Source: Cadophora sp. MPI-SDFR-AT-0126
Taxonomy: Eukaryota > Ascomycota > Leotiomycetes > Helotiales > Ploettnerulaceae
DNA: 64,000 nucleotides
Direction: 5' to 3'
Assembly (NCBI GenBank): GCA_020747065.1
Contig: JAGMVK010000003.1
Coordinates: 3,224,001 to 3,288,000 of the forward strand
Shown here: in pieces, positions 21,959 to 34,145 of the stretch
Position numbering within the stretch: the first letter of the stretch is position 1
Layout of the letters: each line of letters opens with the position of its first letter
Translations under genes and position numbers: made by a program
The notes under the pieces: model-generated
The model's input: the letters and a program-made list of their open reading frames with translations, nothing else
Told to the model about the DNA's origin: nothing
Databases searched by the model: none

Positions 21959-24900
21959 TCAGTACATGGACCTCCCAAAACCAAGGCCCGGCCACCGTTT
22001 GGGACCCAGAGGTTCGAGCCTTACGTCCACCTTCTCCACATATTCCAACCCGCCCTTGATGATCGCAACATCGTCGTTCCGCGCAAATACAATGTCTCGT
22101 CTCGCCAATCCACAGACAATGTCTCGAATGCCAGAAAACCAATCGTACGGCACGAAGAAGTGCCGTGAGTATGAAACAGCGTTGCCGCAAGTGCTCTCGA
22201 GACTCGCGGAACACACCCATGAGTGTGTGTCGAGGAAGACAGCCTGTCCGTTTTCGCTGATGCCGATGATGTGAGAGACGTAGTCGGCTAGGAAGTCGAT
22301 TTGCGAGCGTAGCCGCGAGCTCAAAAGTGCGTGTGGGACGGGTGATTGAAGAGAGACGGTGACCTCCATGGTATTAGGAGAATCATTCTTTTGAATTCGT
22401 TTGGCGTTGTTGCTGATGTCAATGTTGAAGAGAGCAACATCGATCGAGTATAATTCTCGCGTGTTCGCTGAACCATTCAATTCAGACAGTTCTAGTAGAA
22501 CTTGTGGCTTGCGCTCCATTGTGAATGGAAAGACGGATTTCAGCTGTAGCCCCTCGACATCGATGTCAAGACAAACACAAGCAACTTCTGACCAGTCATC
22601 CCACAAGTAGATCTTAGCATATGCGCCATCAATGCAGATAATATGAAGCGGTGACTGTGGATGCTGAATCCACTTCCGAACCCTAGGCTTCGCTGAGTGT
22701 CCAAGAACCCTTTCTTCGCGGCCGGTGATGCTCCACAAGTGGTCTGATTCACGAGTCGAAAGGATGAACTTCCCGGCTGCCTCGCCTGGTAGCACTTGGA
22801 TGATGGTACTGCTGCAATCAAGACGACACTGAAACAGTTGCGTGTCGATTTTCCAGCTGGGAGGTTTACCCTGTTGCAATTTCCATGCAAAGATGGTGTT
22901 GGATATGTCAACACTCATTACCACACTAGTCGATGGCCACCAGCTTAGGATGCGAACGAGTGATTTGTGGCGATAGAGTGTACCCATCTGGACACCGCTC
23001 CTCACATTATAGACAGAAACCGAGCCATCTTCCTTGCCGCAAAATGCTACCTCTGAATTTTGGTGCAAGATCATGGCACTGATCCTCACTTTGCTATCAG
23101 ATGAGATTGCCTCCACAACAGACGTCGATGAGTCCTCGCTGCTATCGTCACCAACTATGTCACGCAACAGGACTGCCGGCTCCCAGACATTGCATTGAGA
23201 GCCTCTGATATCCGCAAAATGGAGACCATCTGGACTAAAAGCCAGTTGCTTGATGTAGAAGTTGGATGATTTTACCCTGTAGAGTAAGCGTAAAGTGTCA
23301 AATTCGTACACCTGGATGATCCCAGAGCCCGCACCTCCTGCAAGCAAGCGACCATCCGAGCTGGCAGCGAGGGTGTGGCAGTCTGCCCGGAAACTACGCT
23401 GTTCTTGGTCATTGAAGGGATCGAGAAGCGCAAGTTGCCCATCAAGATAAGATGCAGCCAGAAGTCCAATATTGACGTTGGGATTGAAGACGAGGGCAGA
23501 GATGACATGGGTGCTGGTATCGCCGTTGGACAATTTTTTGCCACAGTTGCCATAAAACATGTCTCCGGCGAGGTCCCAGAGTAATATAGGCTTTCCGCTG
23601 TAAGCTACAGCCAGCATTTGATGGCTTACAGATATTGATATGGCGCATGGTGGGTGGCGAAGTTGCGTGGTAGTCTGGTGGAGAGAATCGTTCCATAATC
23701 TGTCCGGCTTTCGTGCTCCATCATTGTCCAAATCCCATGTTGCTAGGCTGTTTTGATGCGAAGCAGCCATGAGTGAGTTTTCGTGGAAGGCCAAACAGAT
23801 GGGGCGCTGAGGGGCCTGAAAGCTGTGGACTAACTCGCCCCTGTGTATGTCCCATATTCTTACATGCTTCATGCCACAGGATGCCATGAGATCAGACTTC
23901 TCCTTGAATTGCAAGAATTTGACGGCCTCGCCATGATTGAGACTTCTATATTCCTGATAAGATGCAGCATGATACAGATTAATAGTCCCATTTGTGAGGC
24001 CAACTGCCAGGTACTGGTCACCAGCACTAATCGCACTCGTCTGACCCTGGTTGAAGTCAATGCAGGATATTCGATCATCCCACTGAGAATTTGAAAATCC
24101 TGCTATCGCAAGCCTTCGTCCATTATTGGCTGTTCTGTATACCGAAGACGCTGTGGGACAAAAAGGAAGGATCAGAGAATAGATCGCGGAAGGTGACAAA
24201 ACAAGTGCGTCCGCAAATTTAGCGGTGATACGAATGAGATCTGTGGTCCAGCCTTTGATGAGTGATACCTCTTTGCTGAGGGGAGATCGTTCCGTGGAAC
24301 ATGCATTGAGATATGATCGTAAGTGCTTTGCAACGCGAATCAAAAGTATGAGGTCTTGTGTCTGAGCGGTGATCTCTATCCACGATAAGACATTCAGTTT
24401 GAGGAACTTGTCCACAAGAGACAGAAGGTCATTTGAGCGGGGGTCGGCATTCGCAAGATGGTATGAAAATGTCGTACAAGCATATTGTGAAAATTGTCCT
24501 CTCTTTATGGCGATCCTAGACTGGTTTCTGCCACTTCGAGGTGGCTTCATCTCATCCCCAGTGAGGTATATGAGACAAGCTTTTGCAATCCGGGTGTGTG
24601 CCTCTATTGGCTTGATTGCAAGCTCGGAATTCAAGTTTGCATCCAACAGAAATTCTCTGGCTGTCTCGTGGACCATCTGAACTCTGTTAAGTCGATCAAT
24701 GGCTACTAGTTGCCCACACAGAGCCGTAATAGTTTGCTCCAGTCCGTGAGAAGTTTCGTTGACGTCCAGTTTGAGCGCAATATCAAGCTCCATCAAAGAC
24801 ATGGGTCTAGTCGCACATGTTGCCCAAATCAGTATGGCGCGGGCCAGCTTACGTCCATGCGTGTTCTGTGACATGGTCTCTAAAGTCCGCTGGTACCAAG

Positions 24901-26824
24901 GCTTCATATCGGAAGGCACATTATCAAGGACCTGGTTGATATCTTCCAGACTATAACATTTGGACAATTCATTGACGACCAAGACTGTCCAAAGAAACGA
25001 CCCATTCGATTTTTGCAATATTTTTTCCACTAGAGCAGTACGGTCATCATCATTCTGCAGACGAAAGGCTTTAGCCTTGGATTGGACAAGGAGCTTGATG
25101 TCTGGAAGGGTGTCTGCCGTAGAGATCTGTTGGAGTTGATATCGACGGGGGCTGAGGCTTTTGAAACTCTCCTCGAGGTCACCAGTGATTCGGCTGGTGA
25201 TGAGGACTCGCAATGGCACGGAGGACTCGATATTGTCCAACATAAGGTCAAAGAGAGCTACTGGGTTGGCACATTCATCCAACGCATCGATAATCCAGTA
25301 ATGATTTGAGAATGTCGTTTTGAAGATACCGGAAAGAAATAGTTTCCGCCAAACAGTACGCTCGTTGTCCCTATCGAACTTGATATTATCCCTTTGCATC
25401 TCTAGCAACTTTTGGCGGACTGCGAAGTCAGAGCAAGCCATCTGAAAAGCCAAAGATCTCAGACAGGCGCCCAGTCGTGATTTGGATTTATCTCCATACT
25501 TGAAGGAGAAGAAACTGCAATTTCGATTTTCGTTTCGCAGATGATCGAAAGCATAGCCTGCAAGGATCGATTTGCCAGCAGCTGGTTTTGCGCCGATCCA
25601 CAAAACAGTGGGGGCTAGTTGCCCAAAGTTCTTCCAATCAAGGAAGGCATTTTTGGTTGAGAACCATTCACATGTCCCGGATAATCGTGCCTCCTGCGCA
25701 GAAGCAAGATCGCTATCGAACTTGTCCAACACTCCTAAATAGCTTTCGAGATCCTTCAGCTGACTATGCCGTATATCTTGCTGCGATGTCCGCACTGCTG
25801 ACTTTTTAGTGGCACAAACGCATCGATTCAAGGACGGCTGTAATTACCCATCTTTGATATTTTGATGACAGTAGTCTCAAGAGAATTGCGAAGAATCTGA
25901 TAGTTGGGGTCCGCTATCGAGTCAAACTTGCAGATTGAGCGATGATCGGCATTCATGAGCATCTGTTTCTCATCGCGGAAGCCCATGACTGCTGAGTCTG
26001 GCGGGACAATGATTCGACTGAAAATTTTCCCCATCCTAAGGGGCAAAGTCTCGTAAAAAGACCAGAGATCGAGGTCTCGCTCATAGTTGCGAAAGTCATC
26101 GCTAATGGTTTGAATAGTACCGGAGTCTCGTTTTAGCTCTGCGACGTATTCGCGTGGTATCGAGGCGAACTGAAGAATATCGCTTAAGAGTTTGGCAGAG
26201 TCAGAGCCACTGTGCGGAGTGGCAAGGAAGTATATTGAATGCACGCGGATGGCCAGAGACTCATAAAAAGCACTCTGTCTTGCTAGATTATAAGCCTTCT
26301 TAATTACCAAACCTCCCATGCTGTGCCCGATGAGCACTATTGGTGTATCCGCATCTCTCAAACATGGCAGCGTGCTCAGCTGACCTAGGAGAGATTTGCC
26401 GAAATGATGTATATTCAGGAAATTGACCTTGCCCTTTGCCCAGTCAGAATCGTATCCGAAACTGTGTATTCGTACATTTTTGAAAGCTAGATCTTTAGAT
26501 AGCCACACCTGTGGCCAAAAGTCTTTTACCGAAGCCGTCTTGCTCCATGTTTTTCTCGATCCACCGCCCAGGCCATGAACAAAAATGAAGTCGACAAGAG
26601 GCTCTGCCGGAGCATATAGAAGGTTAAGACCGAGAGCTCCTTTTGGATCTGCGGCAAGACGTTCGGTATTTTTGGCACCTCCACCGAAGAACATAGAGCC
26701 AGAGGGAAATCCATGGGCTGAGACGACTTCTGAGATGGGCAATGCATTATCTTCGCATTGAGAAACACTAAATGATCAGCGGAGTCAAAGATAAGCGTAT
26801 CCACAAATGTTCTTACGACATCAT
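21959..26824 (-). CDS. NLR-like protein: N-terminal alpha/beta-hydrolase, NACHT NTPase, degenerate WD40 repeats
   Basis: Minus-strand exons: 26817-26824 (ATGATGTC, proposed), 25848-26767, 21959-25797; about 1588 residues. The hydrolase part has an oxyanion loop VHGLGGG, nucleophile elbow IGHSMGG and a late ADHRS histidine, a SesB/DUF676-type esterase fold. A 50 bp intron joins it in frame to the NTPase, with Walker A GAKPAAGKS, Walker B WIIDALDEC and VLITSR. The C-terminal half holds weakly conserved WD40 units (HVRIWDIHRGELVHSF; LATWDLDND). Such three-part proteins are the fungal counterparts of NLR receptors and include incompatibility genes. The start is uncertain: the second exon itself has no ATG before 26694, and the 8-base first exon is the best in-phase solution I found. 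Confidence 0.88.
25798..25847 (-). other. intron joining hydrolase and NACHT parts of the NLR-like gene
   Basis: 50 bp, donor GTAATT, acceptor GTCAG. Splicing fuses the two long open frames; unspliced, the hydrolase frame stops after 15 more bases. Confidence 0.8.
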
Positions 26825-27496
26825 GGGCTATCTTTCTAGACTCGCAGAGCTTAATCCATTGCATAGATCCACTTGAGCTCGACGGTTGTCGCTTTCAACA
26901 TTCTCGTAGCCTTGCGATGGCTTGAAGTTATGGCAGAGTATATCAATCGTGCCAGGCGGGGCGACGTGATCTGCGCAGGTTGACCTGGTTGACAGCCTTG
27001 TGGAAAGGGCAAGGAAGATAGCTCAATAACTGGACTAAAGAACAAGTACTGATAGCATTGCAGCGCTGTTTTTGCGCATCAATCAAAAAGGCACTCAACA
27101 ACAGAGTGCTGCTGATCAAATCAAGTAATCGAAAAAGTTCTACAAGTATCGGGTGTTCAATGGCTCCGCGGCAAGCGCCCGCCCCTCCGAATGGCACGGC
27201 CCGAGCCCGGGGTAATTTATCATATCATCCAATTGTATTGACAGCATAGGTGGAGGCTTGGAGCTGCTTTCTCTGCAGTATCGCGTATCGGTTGGCCAAT
27301 GAGCTGCGGAAGCTCCACAATCCTAGACACTGACAATGCACCTTATCCGGCAGGTGAGGGCTCCGTATTTGTCTATTGTCAGAATGACAGATAACTCCTC
27401 AATAATCGCGGTCGCAATTCAGCTCTACCTCCTCGATCATTATATGCGAAACTGCGACTGAATGAGAGCGATCCTTTCATCAATTTCGACTCGCAG
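26825..27496. other. intergenic: divergent promoter region of the NLR-like and deaminase genes
   Basis: No gene seen. Both flanking genes start toward this ~670 bp stretch and run away from it. Confidence 0.5.
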
Positions 27497-28042
27497 ATGG
27501 AGTCCGAACAACAAACCCACCCCCACATCGCGGCCGGCAATCATGAGGGATACATGGAATATGCTCTGGAGCAGGCTCGACATTCTCCTCCAGCACCCAC
27601 CAAGTTTTGCGTAGGAGCTGTCCTTGTCGACGCGGATAAAAACAAGATATTATCAACCGGGTGGTCGCTGGAACTGCCAGACAACAATCCTGCAGATCCG
27701 GGGAAGACACACGCGGAGCAGTGCTGCTTCATCAAAGTAGCGCAGAAGTACAATCTCCCAGAGGAGCGACTCTGTGAGGTACTGCCGAAGAACACCATCC
27801 TATACACGACCATGGAGCCATGCAACAAAAGACTAAGTGGGAACAAGCCTTGCGTGGATAGGATACTGCGGTTGAAGGACTGCATCAAAACAGTGTACAT
27901 AGGGATCAAGGAACCGGAAAACTTCATCGATCAGAGTGTATTGGTCATTGGGCGGCAACGGTTACAGGACGCGGGCGTCGAGGTTGTATTCATTCAAGGA
28001 ATGGAAGATCGTATCATGAAGGTCTCTTTAGCAGGTCATTAA
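27497..28042 (+). CDS. zinc-dependent CMP/DRAP deaminase-like protein
   Basis: Single exon, 181 residues. It has the cytidine-deaminase-fold zinc site H72-A-E74 and P108-C109-X9-C119. The surrounding text (ILSTGWSLELPDNNP, THAEQCC, LYTTMEPCNKRLSGNKPC, IKTVYIGIKEP) is closest, from memory, to the deaminase domain of fungal RIB2-type DRAP deaminases, which act in riboflavin synthesis. It lacks the pseudouridine-synthase part that yeast Rib2 has, so it is a stand-alone deaminase. A role in riboflavin or another pyrimidine/pterin deamination is possible. Good confidence in the fold, moderate in the substrate. Confidence 0.85.
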   Translation: MESEQQTHPHIAAGNHEGYMEYALEQARHSPPAPTKFCVGAVLVDADKNKILSTGWSLELPDNNPADPGKTHAEQCCFIKVAQKYNLPEERLCEVLPKNTILYTTMEPCNKRLSGNKPCVDRILRLKDCIKTVYIGIKEPENFIDQSVLVIGRQRLQDAGVEVVFIQGMEDRIMKVSLAGH

Positions 28043-28492
28043 GTTTCTCTTCCAGAAGGCCCATGAGCGAGCCCCGAAACGACACATTATTCCACTTTAA
28101 GAATGGCCTAGTGATAATCTCGTCTGTCACGGCTCTATGAACGTGCTCCAGAAATTACATCATCTACTGTTCTTTTGTTGTCTGATCCAGTTGGAGATTT
28201 TGTGGACGATTCGCTAGCTAATATCTCGATATGGAGTGACGCACATTTCGAAGGATTGGATTACGCCTACGCCGGTAAGCGCTGAGTGGCCCCTCCATGC
28301 ACGTTCTTCATGACCCCAACAATGCCTGCATTGTTGGACGTCGCTGTAACCGCTGACATCCACATGAGCGTTGTGTACTACAAGTATCGGACTTCTCCAT
28401 GTTGCATCCATTCGATTTGCCTCATTACCGGCGTCAAACTCTGCAATAAAACGCCATTTCTACATATTATCATCTATATAGTTTCCCTGAAA
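28043..28492. other. intergenic between deaminase and phosphotransferase genes
   Basis: No feature recognised in ~450 bp. Confidence 0.5.
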
Positions 28493-29709
28493 ATGAACTA
28501 CGATGGTGCAGAAGGGCTGGAGTTCGGTGGAGGAAATACCAATGTTGATCCTAGCGTTCTCTCAGGTCAGCAGCCGAGTGGTACCCATGAATGGAAACGA
28601 ACACTTGCTAATTTCATTTAGAACTCCCCAAAGGATGTCGAGTAATTTCCACCGAAGGCCACGGAGTAAGCTTCTGGGCCAACACAGGCCGAATCGACGT
28701 GGAGCTTGAAGATGGCACCCCCCAGAAATTCTTCATCAAAGTGATCTCCAAAGAGCAAGGCAAATACATGATGCACGGTGAATTCGAGTCCATGAAAACC
28801 ATCCACACTCTCATGCCAGACTTCGCACCTAGACCCATAGCATGGGGAACCTATAAGTCCATACCCAACACTTACTTCTTCCTATGCGATTACAAAGAGA
28901 TGATCGACGAGATGCCCGATCCTCACAGATTTGCCTCTCGTCTCGCTGCACTCCACCAGAACAGCAGGTCACCAAATGGGAAGTTCGGGTTCCATCTCAC
29001 TACCTACAGTGGTAATTTGCCGCAGATGAATGAGTGGGAAGATAGTTGGGAAGTTTACTTTGCCAAATGCTTGAGGCACGCTCTTGACCTTGAACTTGAA
29101 GCAAAGGGAGATGATCCGGAATTCCACGTCCTTGTTCCAATCATTTTCGAGAAAGTCATTCCCCGTCTGCTGCGGCCTCTTGAGACTGAAGGAAGGTCTA
29201 TCAAGCCGTCGCTGGTGCACGGAGATCTCTGGTATGCGAATTCTGGCATTGATGTTGATTCGGACGAGTCTCTCATTTTCGATGCCTGTTGTTTCTATGC
29301 TCACAATGAATGTGAGTTCCTTGTCTTCAAGAGCTTTGAATCCAAAACGAAATTGGCTTGCTGACACGCTTGATCAAGATGAATTTGGTCAATGGCGACC
29401 AGTTTGTAACAAATTCGGGGCAGAGTACTTGGCTGCTTATCACTCTTACGTTCAGATATCGGCCCCAGAGGAAGACTATGATGGCCGTCTGGACCTTTAT
29501 AAACTGTGAGCATACACATGCCAACCATTTAAGAGACTTCATATGCTGATGCTTCAGTAGGAGGTTCAATACGCATGTCTCTGCTCTCTTTAACGAGAAC
29601 GAGACTCTCAGAGAGCAGTCGGCCTTTCTTGTTCGAGCGAAAGTGTTCATACTAACGAGTTTACAGGATGCTTGGAGATATGAGAGATCTTGTCAAACGA
29701 TATGGATAA
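28493..29709 (+). CDS. fructosamine kinase/aminoglycoside phosphotransferase family protein
   Basis: Five exons: 28493-28565, 28622-29311, 29379-29505, 29561-29617, 29667-29709; 329 residues. Kinase-like fold with the N-lobe FFIKVISKEQGKYM and EFESMKTIH, the hinge PNTYFFLCDYKEM, the catalytic loop LVHGDLWYANSG, and the metal-binding stretch LIFDACCFYAHNEYE. The C-terminal WRPVCNKFGAEYLAAYH, LYKLRF and MLGDMRDLVKRYG match fungal fructosamine-3-kinase-like proteins (PF03881 type), which phosphorylate ketoamines or small molecules. The last intron has a weak donor (GTCGGC) but a perfect TACTAAC branch, and gives the expected C-terminus. The substrate is unknown. Confidence 0.87.
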
Positions 29710-31250
29710 TAGGGAAAGACTGGTGTATGCTCTGAAGAAGCATGGGGATACTGAAGAATACAAGAAAATTTGTGACGACTTCTAGAGCCAAAGCTGGAGT
29801 GCGGGATATTCCAAGCCTTTGATACGTAGATGGAAATTCAAAAATGGCACACCAATGTCCTTGAGACTGGAGGACATTCATACCCCCAAGAAAGCACTTC
29901 ATATCCTATGAGTTCTGCACCTAGGCAATGTGTACATGGTGTCCACACTGTGTGGCTGTTAACGCAAAGAGACGCGAGGCTTTTGGTTAAGGTGAGAGAA
30001 AGAGGCGGTGGATGGATCAAGAGTCAGAAGACTCCTGGTGTTCCCTTCAACGAAGCCAAACTCGGAGTTTGTCCATCCATAGAATGCCACACTCGTTAAG
30101 CAGCGTAAAAAATGATTTAATTTGATTTGATTTGATTTGGCCTTTTGAATCAAATCAAACCATAAATTGTGAAACCTTACTAAATGAAATCAATAAAAAT
30201 AAATTTGAATCGTGCATTCGAGCACTATTAGCTCGTACCCCAGGCTTTCGACCCCGCTTCCAAGGCTTCCCCCCTTGCTTCGTGAAGGATTTCTCCTTTA
30301 CTGACTGTAGTGTGTGGCCTGGGAATTGCCGTTTTATCTCTGCTCAGGTCTCGTTATCGTGGACCATTTTAGCTAGTAGAACCTCTTGCCTTTCAATTAG
30401 TATCTTCCCTGGCCTCCGTATTGACATAGTGCCAGAGGTAGTCTCTCGCATCTTTGAACGGCATATCGTCTGATATAGTAGCGGTGCCTGACATATTCCA
30501 AAATCGGGAGGAAATGATTGAGAGTATTAGTAGTCGGGGTTACTGTTCTGTCTCTGTCCTCGTGACATCAAAAGCCCTATTATATTCCTACTCCTTCACA
30601 AGCTTCGAGCTTCGATTACACTATAAACCACAACTTACCCACAAGTCCACGACGCAGCAGGTTCAGATACTCCAAAACCCAGTGAATGGCCGATACGTGA
30701 TACGACCTACACAGTTCCGAAGTGTACGGAGATGAAGTCTTCTTCAGGCTTACTCCTCGTCTAAGTTCGACCCGTACCCAGCTGACCTCATTCCAGCCTG
30801 CCTGAAAGAGACAAAGACGTCTGAGGTAAAAGCTATCACGAGCTATCATGGACTGTGAGAATGGGAATATGTTGGCTGGCCATCTCGTACATATTGGTCG
30901 GGTTTGATTTGACAAGTCCACGATCTGAAATCGATAGGAACAATTATGACAGGTAATCAAAGTTCTAGACATGGCAGCACATTTAGAGAACATGTACCTG
31001 ATTTTGAAAGCTTGTCTGTGAGGGTAACTTCGCAAGACAGTGAGTGGATACACAAACACAATGTTGTCAGAAGCCAAGAGGCAAAGTGCAGGCACTTTTG
31101 ACATAACTCTTGGATTTAAACGCTACCAAGTACTCAGATAAGTACAAAACTGAGGATCACCACGCTAGTGAATAAAATACAAGGTGGTAACACCGCTTGA
31201 AGACATAAAAGTCTTCGCCCCAGTCACGACAACACCAACATCTCATCAGC
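29710..31250. other. intergenic with TTTGA microrepeats
   Basis: No gene supported. At 30119-30150 TTTGA units are followed by an inverted match (TTTGATTTG ... CAAATCAAA, 9 bp stem, 11 base loop). A minus open frame of 162 codons (30616-31104) has no motif and odd composition and is not called. Confidence 0.5.
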
Positions 31251-32785
31251 TCAAGGCTCAATCCTGAACTCTATGCCATCTTCCGTACTTTTCACTTGTG
31301 CACATCTACTTCCCTCAGTTTGACATAACATGCATTTGGTGGATGTGATATCTGGGCTGATAGATTCTATGCTGGGGTCCACGTAGTTCATCCTGTTGAT
31401 TCTGCGAAGGCATGTGTAGTCTGGATACGATTTCCATTTGTGGGAACTGATTAGGTCTTTCTTCTGCCAAAAGAATGTTGTGATAACATTCAACAGTATC
31501 CTGTTATCGATGTCATTAGTTGGCTGCATGCTCAAAAGAATATCGCGTAGTGCGTCCACCCGCGTGCGCCATTGGCCTCGTAGCTTTTTCGCTTCATCGG
31601 AAGACTCTAACATCGTTGGCCTGACAAGGTTTGCATGATTAACTGCTGCAGCCGCTTGACCAGTTCTCCTGACCGTTTTAATCGAGGTTTTGTCCGGATT
31701 AGTCTTGGTCAGCTTGGGGACTTTCGCCGGTGGCATAACACCAGCTTCTGGGCGAGTACCAATTGAAGGCTTATTGAAATCGGAATTGTCGGTTCTTTTA
31801 TTGACAACCGACTTTCTGCTGTCTCGGAGCTTCTTCCCGTCCAGAGGCTTGTTTATGCTAGGTAGTGGCGATGTAACATTCGCCTCTTTCCACTCTTGGA
31901 AGTGTTTTGAGCTTGGAAATCCGAGAGCCTTGATACCCGGTAATGGCTGTGTGGTGTTCGTTTCTTGGAGCTGTTTTGTGCTTGGGAACCCCAGAGATTG
32001 GACGTTGGGTAATTGGACGCTATTCACAATGATGGGATCTACTGCTGGGATAAGCTGGGCTCCATCGCTCGTTGGAACAGCGGCTCCATCCGTCTCCAAA
32101 GATTTGTGCTTGCCAGCAGCTGCTTCTTTAAGCTCATGGACGAACTCGTTGACCCCCCGTTCTGGTTGCCTATTCTCTTGCGAATTTATCGATGCAGCCA
32201 GGACGCCATCCGTCCCAGTAAGATTTTCCATCTCAGCAGCAGCACTTTCCTGCACTTGTATGACCACATTATTGAGCTTGTCTTTGATTTGCCTATTCTC
32301 CTTTTGGGTTGTATCCACAACATCGACACGTTGTTGATCCTGCCCAGAACCTGATCAGTAAAATTCACAATGAAGTTAGAATTACATACCGAATCAGTCT
32401 CACCATTAGGAGCGTGACCTCCAGGAACTGTGGACTCCGGATCTTTACTATCTCCCTGAACTGACTCTTCGTTGTCCCTCCTCTCGGCCCCACTCCCCTC
32501 CTGAGGCTCGATGCTCACATCGTGCGCCGCCGAGATTATCAGAAACTCATTCCCCTTCACCTTGTCTCGTAGCTCTCTCAATTCAGTAAGAAGATTTACG
32601 AACTCTGTATGAGCTTCGAACTGCTCATTGAAAAGTCTGTTGTATGCCTCCAGGATATCGTTGGCACACTGGCTCGAGTACGTTGTTCCGCGCCACTTTT
32701 CCTGGGCAAACTTGCAGAAGTGCTCTATCTTCGCGGGAGCATTCTCGAACTTGCCGAGTTCTATTTCGAAGGCGTGGGGCGCCAT
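31251..32785 (-). CDS. hypothetical protein with internal repeat and C-terminal cysteine motif
   Basis: Exons (minus) 32390-32785 and 31251-32339; 494 residues. The 50 bp intron has a GTATGT donor and CTAAC branch, and the acceptor is the second CAG, which keeps frame. The start is the ATG in a good context (ACAATGGCG). The N-terminal ~100 residues are helical (LLTELRELRDKVKGNEF), the middle is polar and low complexity. A roughly 30-residue unit containing LGFPS is repeated (VQSLGFPSTKQLQETN; IKALGFPSSKHFQEWK). The C-terminal ~110 residues are compact (LRGQWRTRVDALRDILLSMQ; CMLCQTEGSRC). I do not recognise a family; nuclear or chromatin roles would be guesswork. Confidence 0.72.
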
Positions 32786-33581
32786 TGTGTCGGATCTCGC
32801 GGCGCCGGATTGATGTCGGTGGTGAGGATTTGCGGCGGTGCCAGAATTGGGCTGAGGTGAGTGGAATACAAAGATGGCAAGCTTGTCTGATGACCGATAA
32901 TGGTAGAAGTATGCTTGTCGGTTGGCGTGATAATGATGTCGATGATTTTGAATAATACTGTTGATGAAGAATAGAAGAAGAGAGGTGGCAGGCAGATGAC
33001 ATTTTGATTTCAACATACGGAAATGGCAAGTCAACAAAGGGAACCGCGACCCCTGAGCCATTCTCGCTTACATTGTTGTAGCCAAGATGGAAGGTACTAC
33101 CCCCCTGTCCCCGCGACTTAGGGCAACCTTTCGAGAGGGAGGTTAGAAACACTGCCTATACTGCGCCGTGAGAAAATAATCAAAATTGATTCAGATTGGT
33201 TGCAAGGCAGGCAGAATTTCAAGGAGTTGAGCATATCCAATCACTGAATCGTGTCCCGGTCTTGGCATCAGTCCATTCCATTCGCTTTGCGCCCTCCAAA
33301 TGATTCAGATCCTTCCCTCAAAAATCTTGACTGTGGAGTGAGAGAGTATATATATATATATATATGAGTAAGAATCCCTATTGACCTTTTTCTTCTTCTT
33401 TTGGTCAATCATTACTTCTCAAGCACTGAATTGGAATACTCAAGAGAGATCAAAATCGTTCTACTCTTGCTCTACAGATACGCTTGACATCCATCTAAGA
33501 ACCCAAAAGGGACAGAAATTAACACAAAAGACAAAAGGTTCTCGGATCTCCAATCTCTCAGGCTCCAAATTCTACGTGGAA
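32786..33581. other. intergenic: divergent promoter with a TA dinucleotide run
   Basis: No gene seen. (TA)n at 33347-33365 lies ~215 bases before the next start codon; a pyrimidine-rich stretch follows it. Confidence 0.5.
33347..33365. repeat. (TA)n microsatellite
   Basis: About nine and a half TA units directly read, preceded by AGAGAG. Confidence 0.9.
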
Positions 33582-34145
33582 ATGGGTTTCTTCAGCAAAA
33601 AGAAAAACAAGAAGGAGGTGAAGGAGCATGAAGAACCTTTGCCGCCCAAAGAATCTGCGAAAACTTCGGAGCCAAAGAAACCCAAAACACCCAAGAAGTC
33701 CAAAGCACCCAAAGCACCTAAGAAACCCAAAACAGTAGCCGATTCCAAACGCGGTTGGTACTGCCGTGATTGCATTGAAGGCACCGTCCCTGAGTATGAT
33801 CTTCCAAACATGGTATGCATTCATCCCCATCCAAATCCTCTTCTCCTTCCCAATACTACCTCCACCTTTCCCCTTACCTTCCCCTCTTTTCCCCTTCTCA
33901 GTACAGCAAGTTCAAATCTCGGTATCTCCATCATTTTTTCACTCACTAACGGGAGATATTTTCACTCATTACAGTGCCGCGCCGAGATGGAAAGAGGAGA
34001 GAAGCAATGCACTAAGTGCCAACATATTCCTGAGCCTGGCTGTCGCTGTATAAAAGGATGCCCGAGGCGAGATTTTGAAACTATGAGCGCGTATTACAGA
34101 CAACCTCCTAGTCGGTGGTCTCAGACTGACTGTTTTTGGGGTTGA
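33582..34145 (+). CDS. small lysine/proline-rich protein with cysteine-rich C-terminal half, unknown function
   Basis: Exons 33582-33812 and 33975-34145; 133 residues. The N-terminus MGFFSKKKNKKEVKEHEE has glycine at position 2 and a basic cluster, which could allow lipid-linked membrane binding, but this is a guess. A lysine/proline repeat follows (KKPKTPKKSKAPKAPKKPK). The second half is rich in cysteines with zinc-ligand spacing (WYCRDCIEG; CTKCQHIPEPGCRCIKGC). The intron of 162 bp has a GTATGC donor and TTACAG acceptor and is pyrimidine-rich. The frame is open upstream of the ATG, but the codons there are low complexity. Not recognised. Confidence 0.65.
   Translation: MGFFSKKKNKKEVKEHEEPLPPKESAKTSEPKKPKTPKKSKAPKAPKKPKTVADSKRGWYCRDCIEGTVPEYDLPNMVCIHPHPNPLLLPNTTSTFPLTFPSFPLLSTASSNLGISIIFSLTNGRYFHSLQCRAEMERGEKQCTKCQHIPEPGCRCIKGCPRRDFETMSAYYRQPPSRWSQTDCFWG

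Noticed and set aside
30616..31104. 162-codon open frame on the minus strand
   Set aside because: No recognisable motif, no splice-linked extension, and composition typical of chance open frames.
33381..33581. N-terminal extension of the small K/P-rich protein
   Set aside because: The upstream in-frame codons are low complexity (F runs) and likely leader; the ATG at 33582 starts the structured part.
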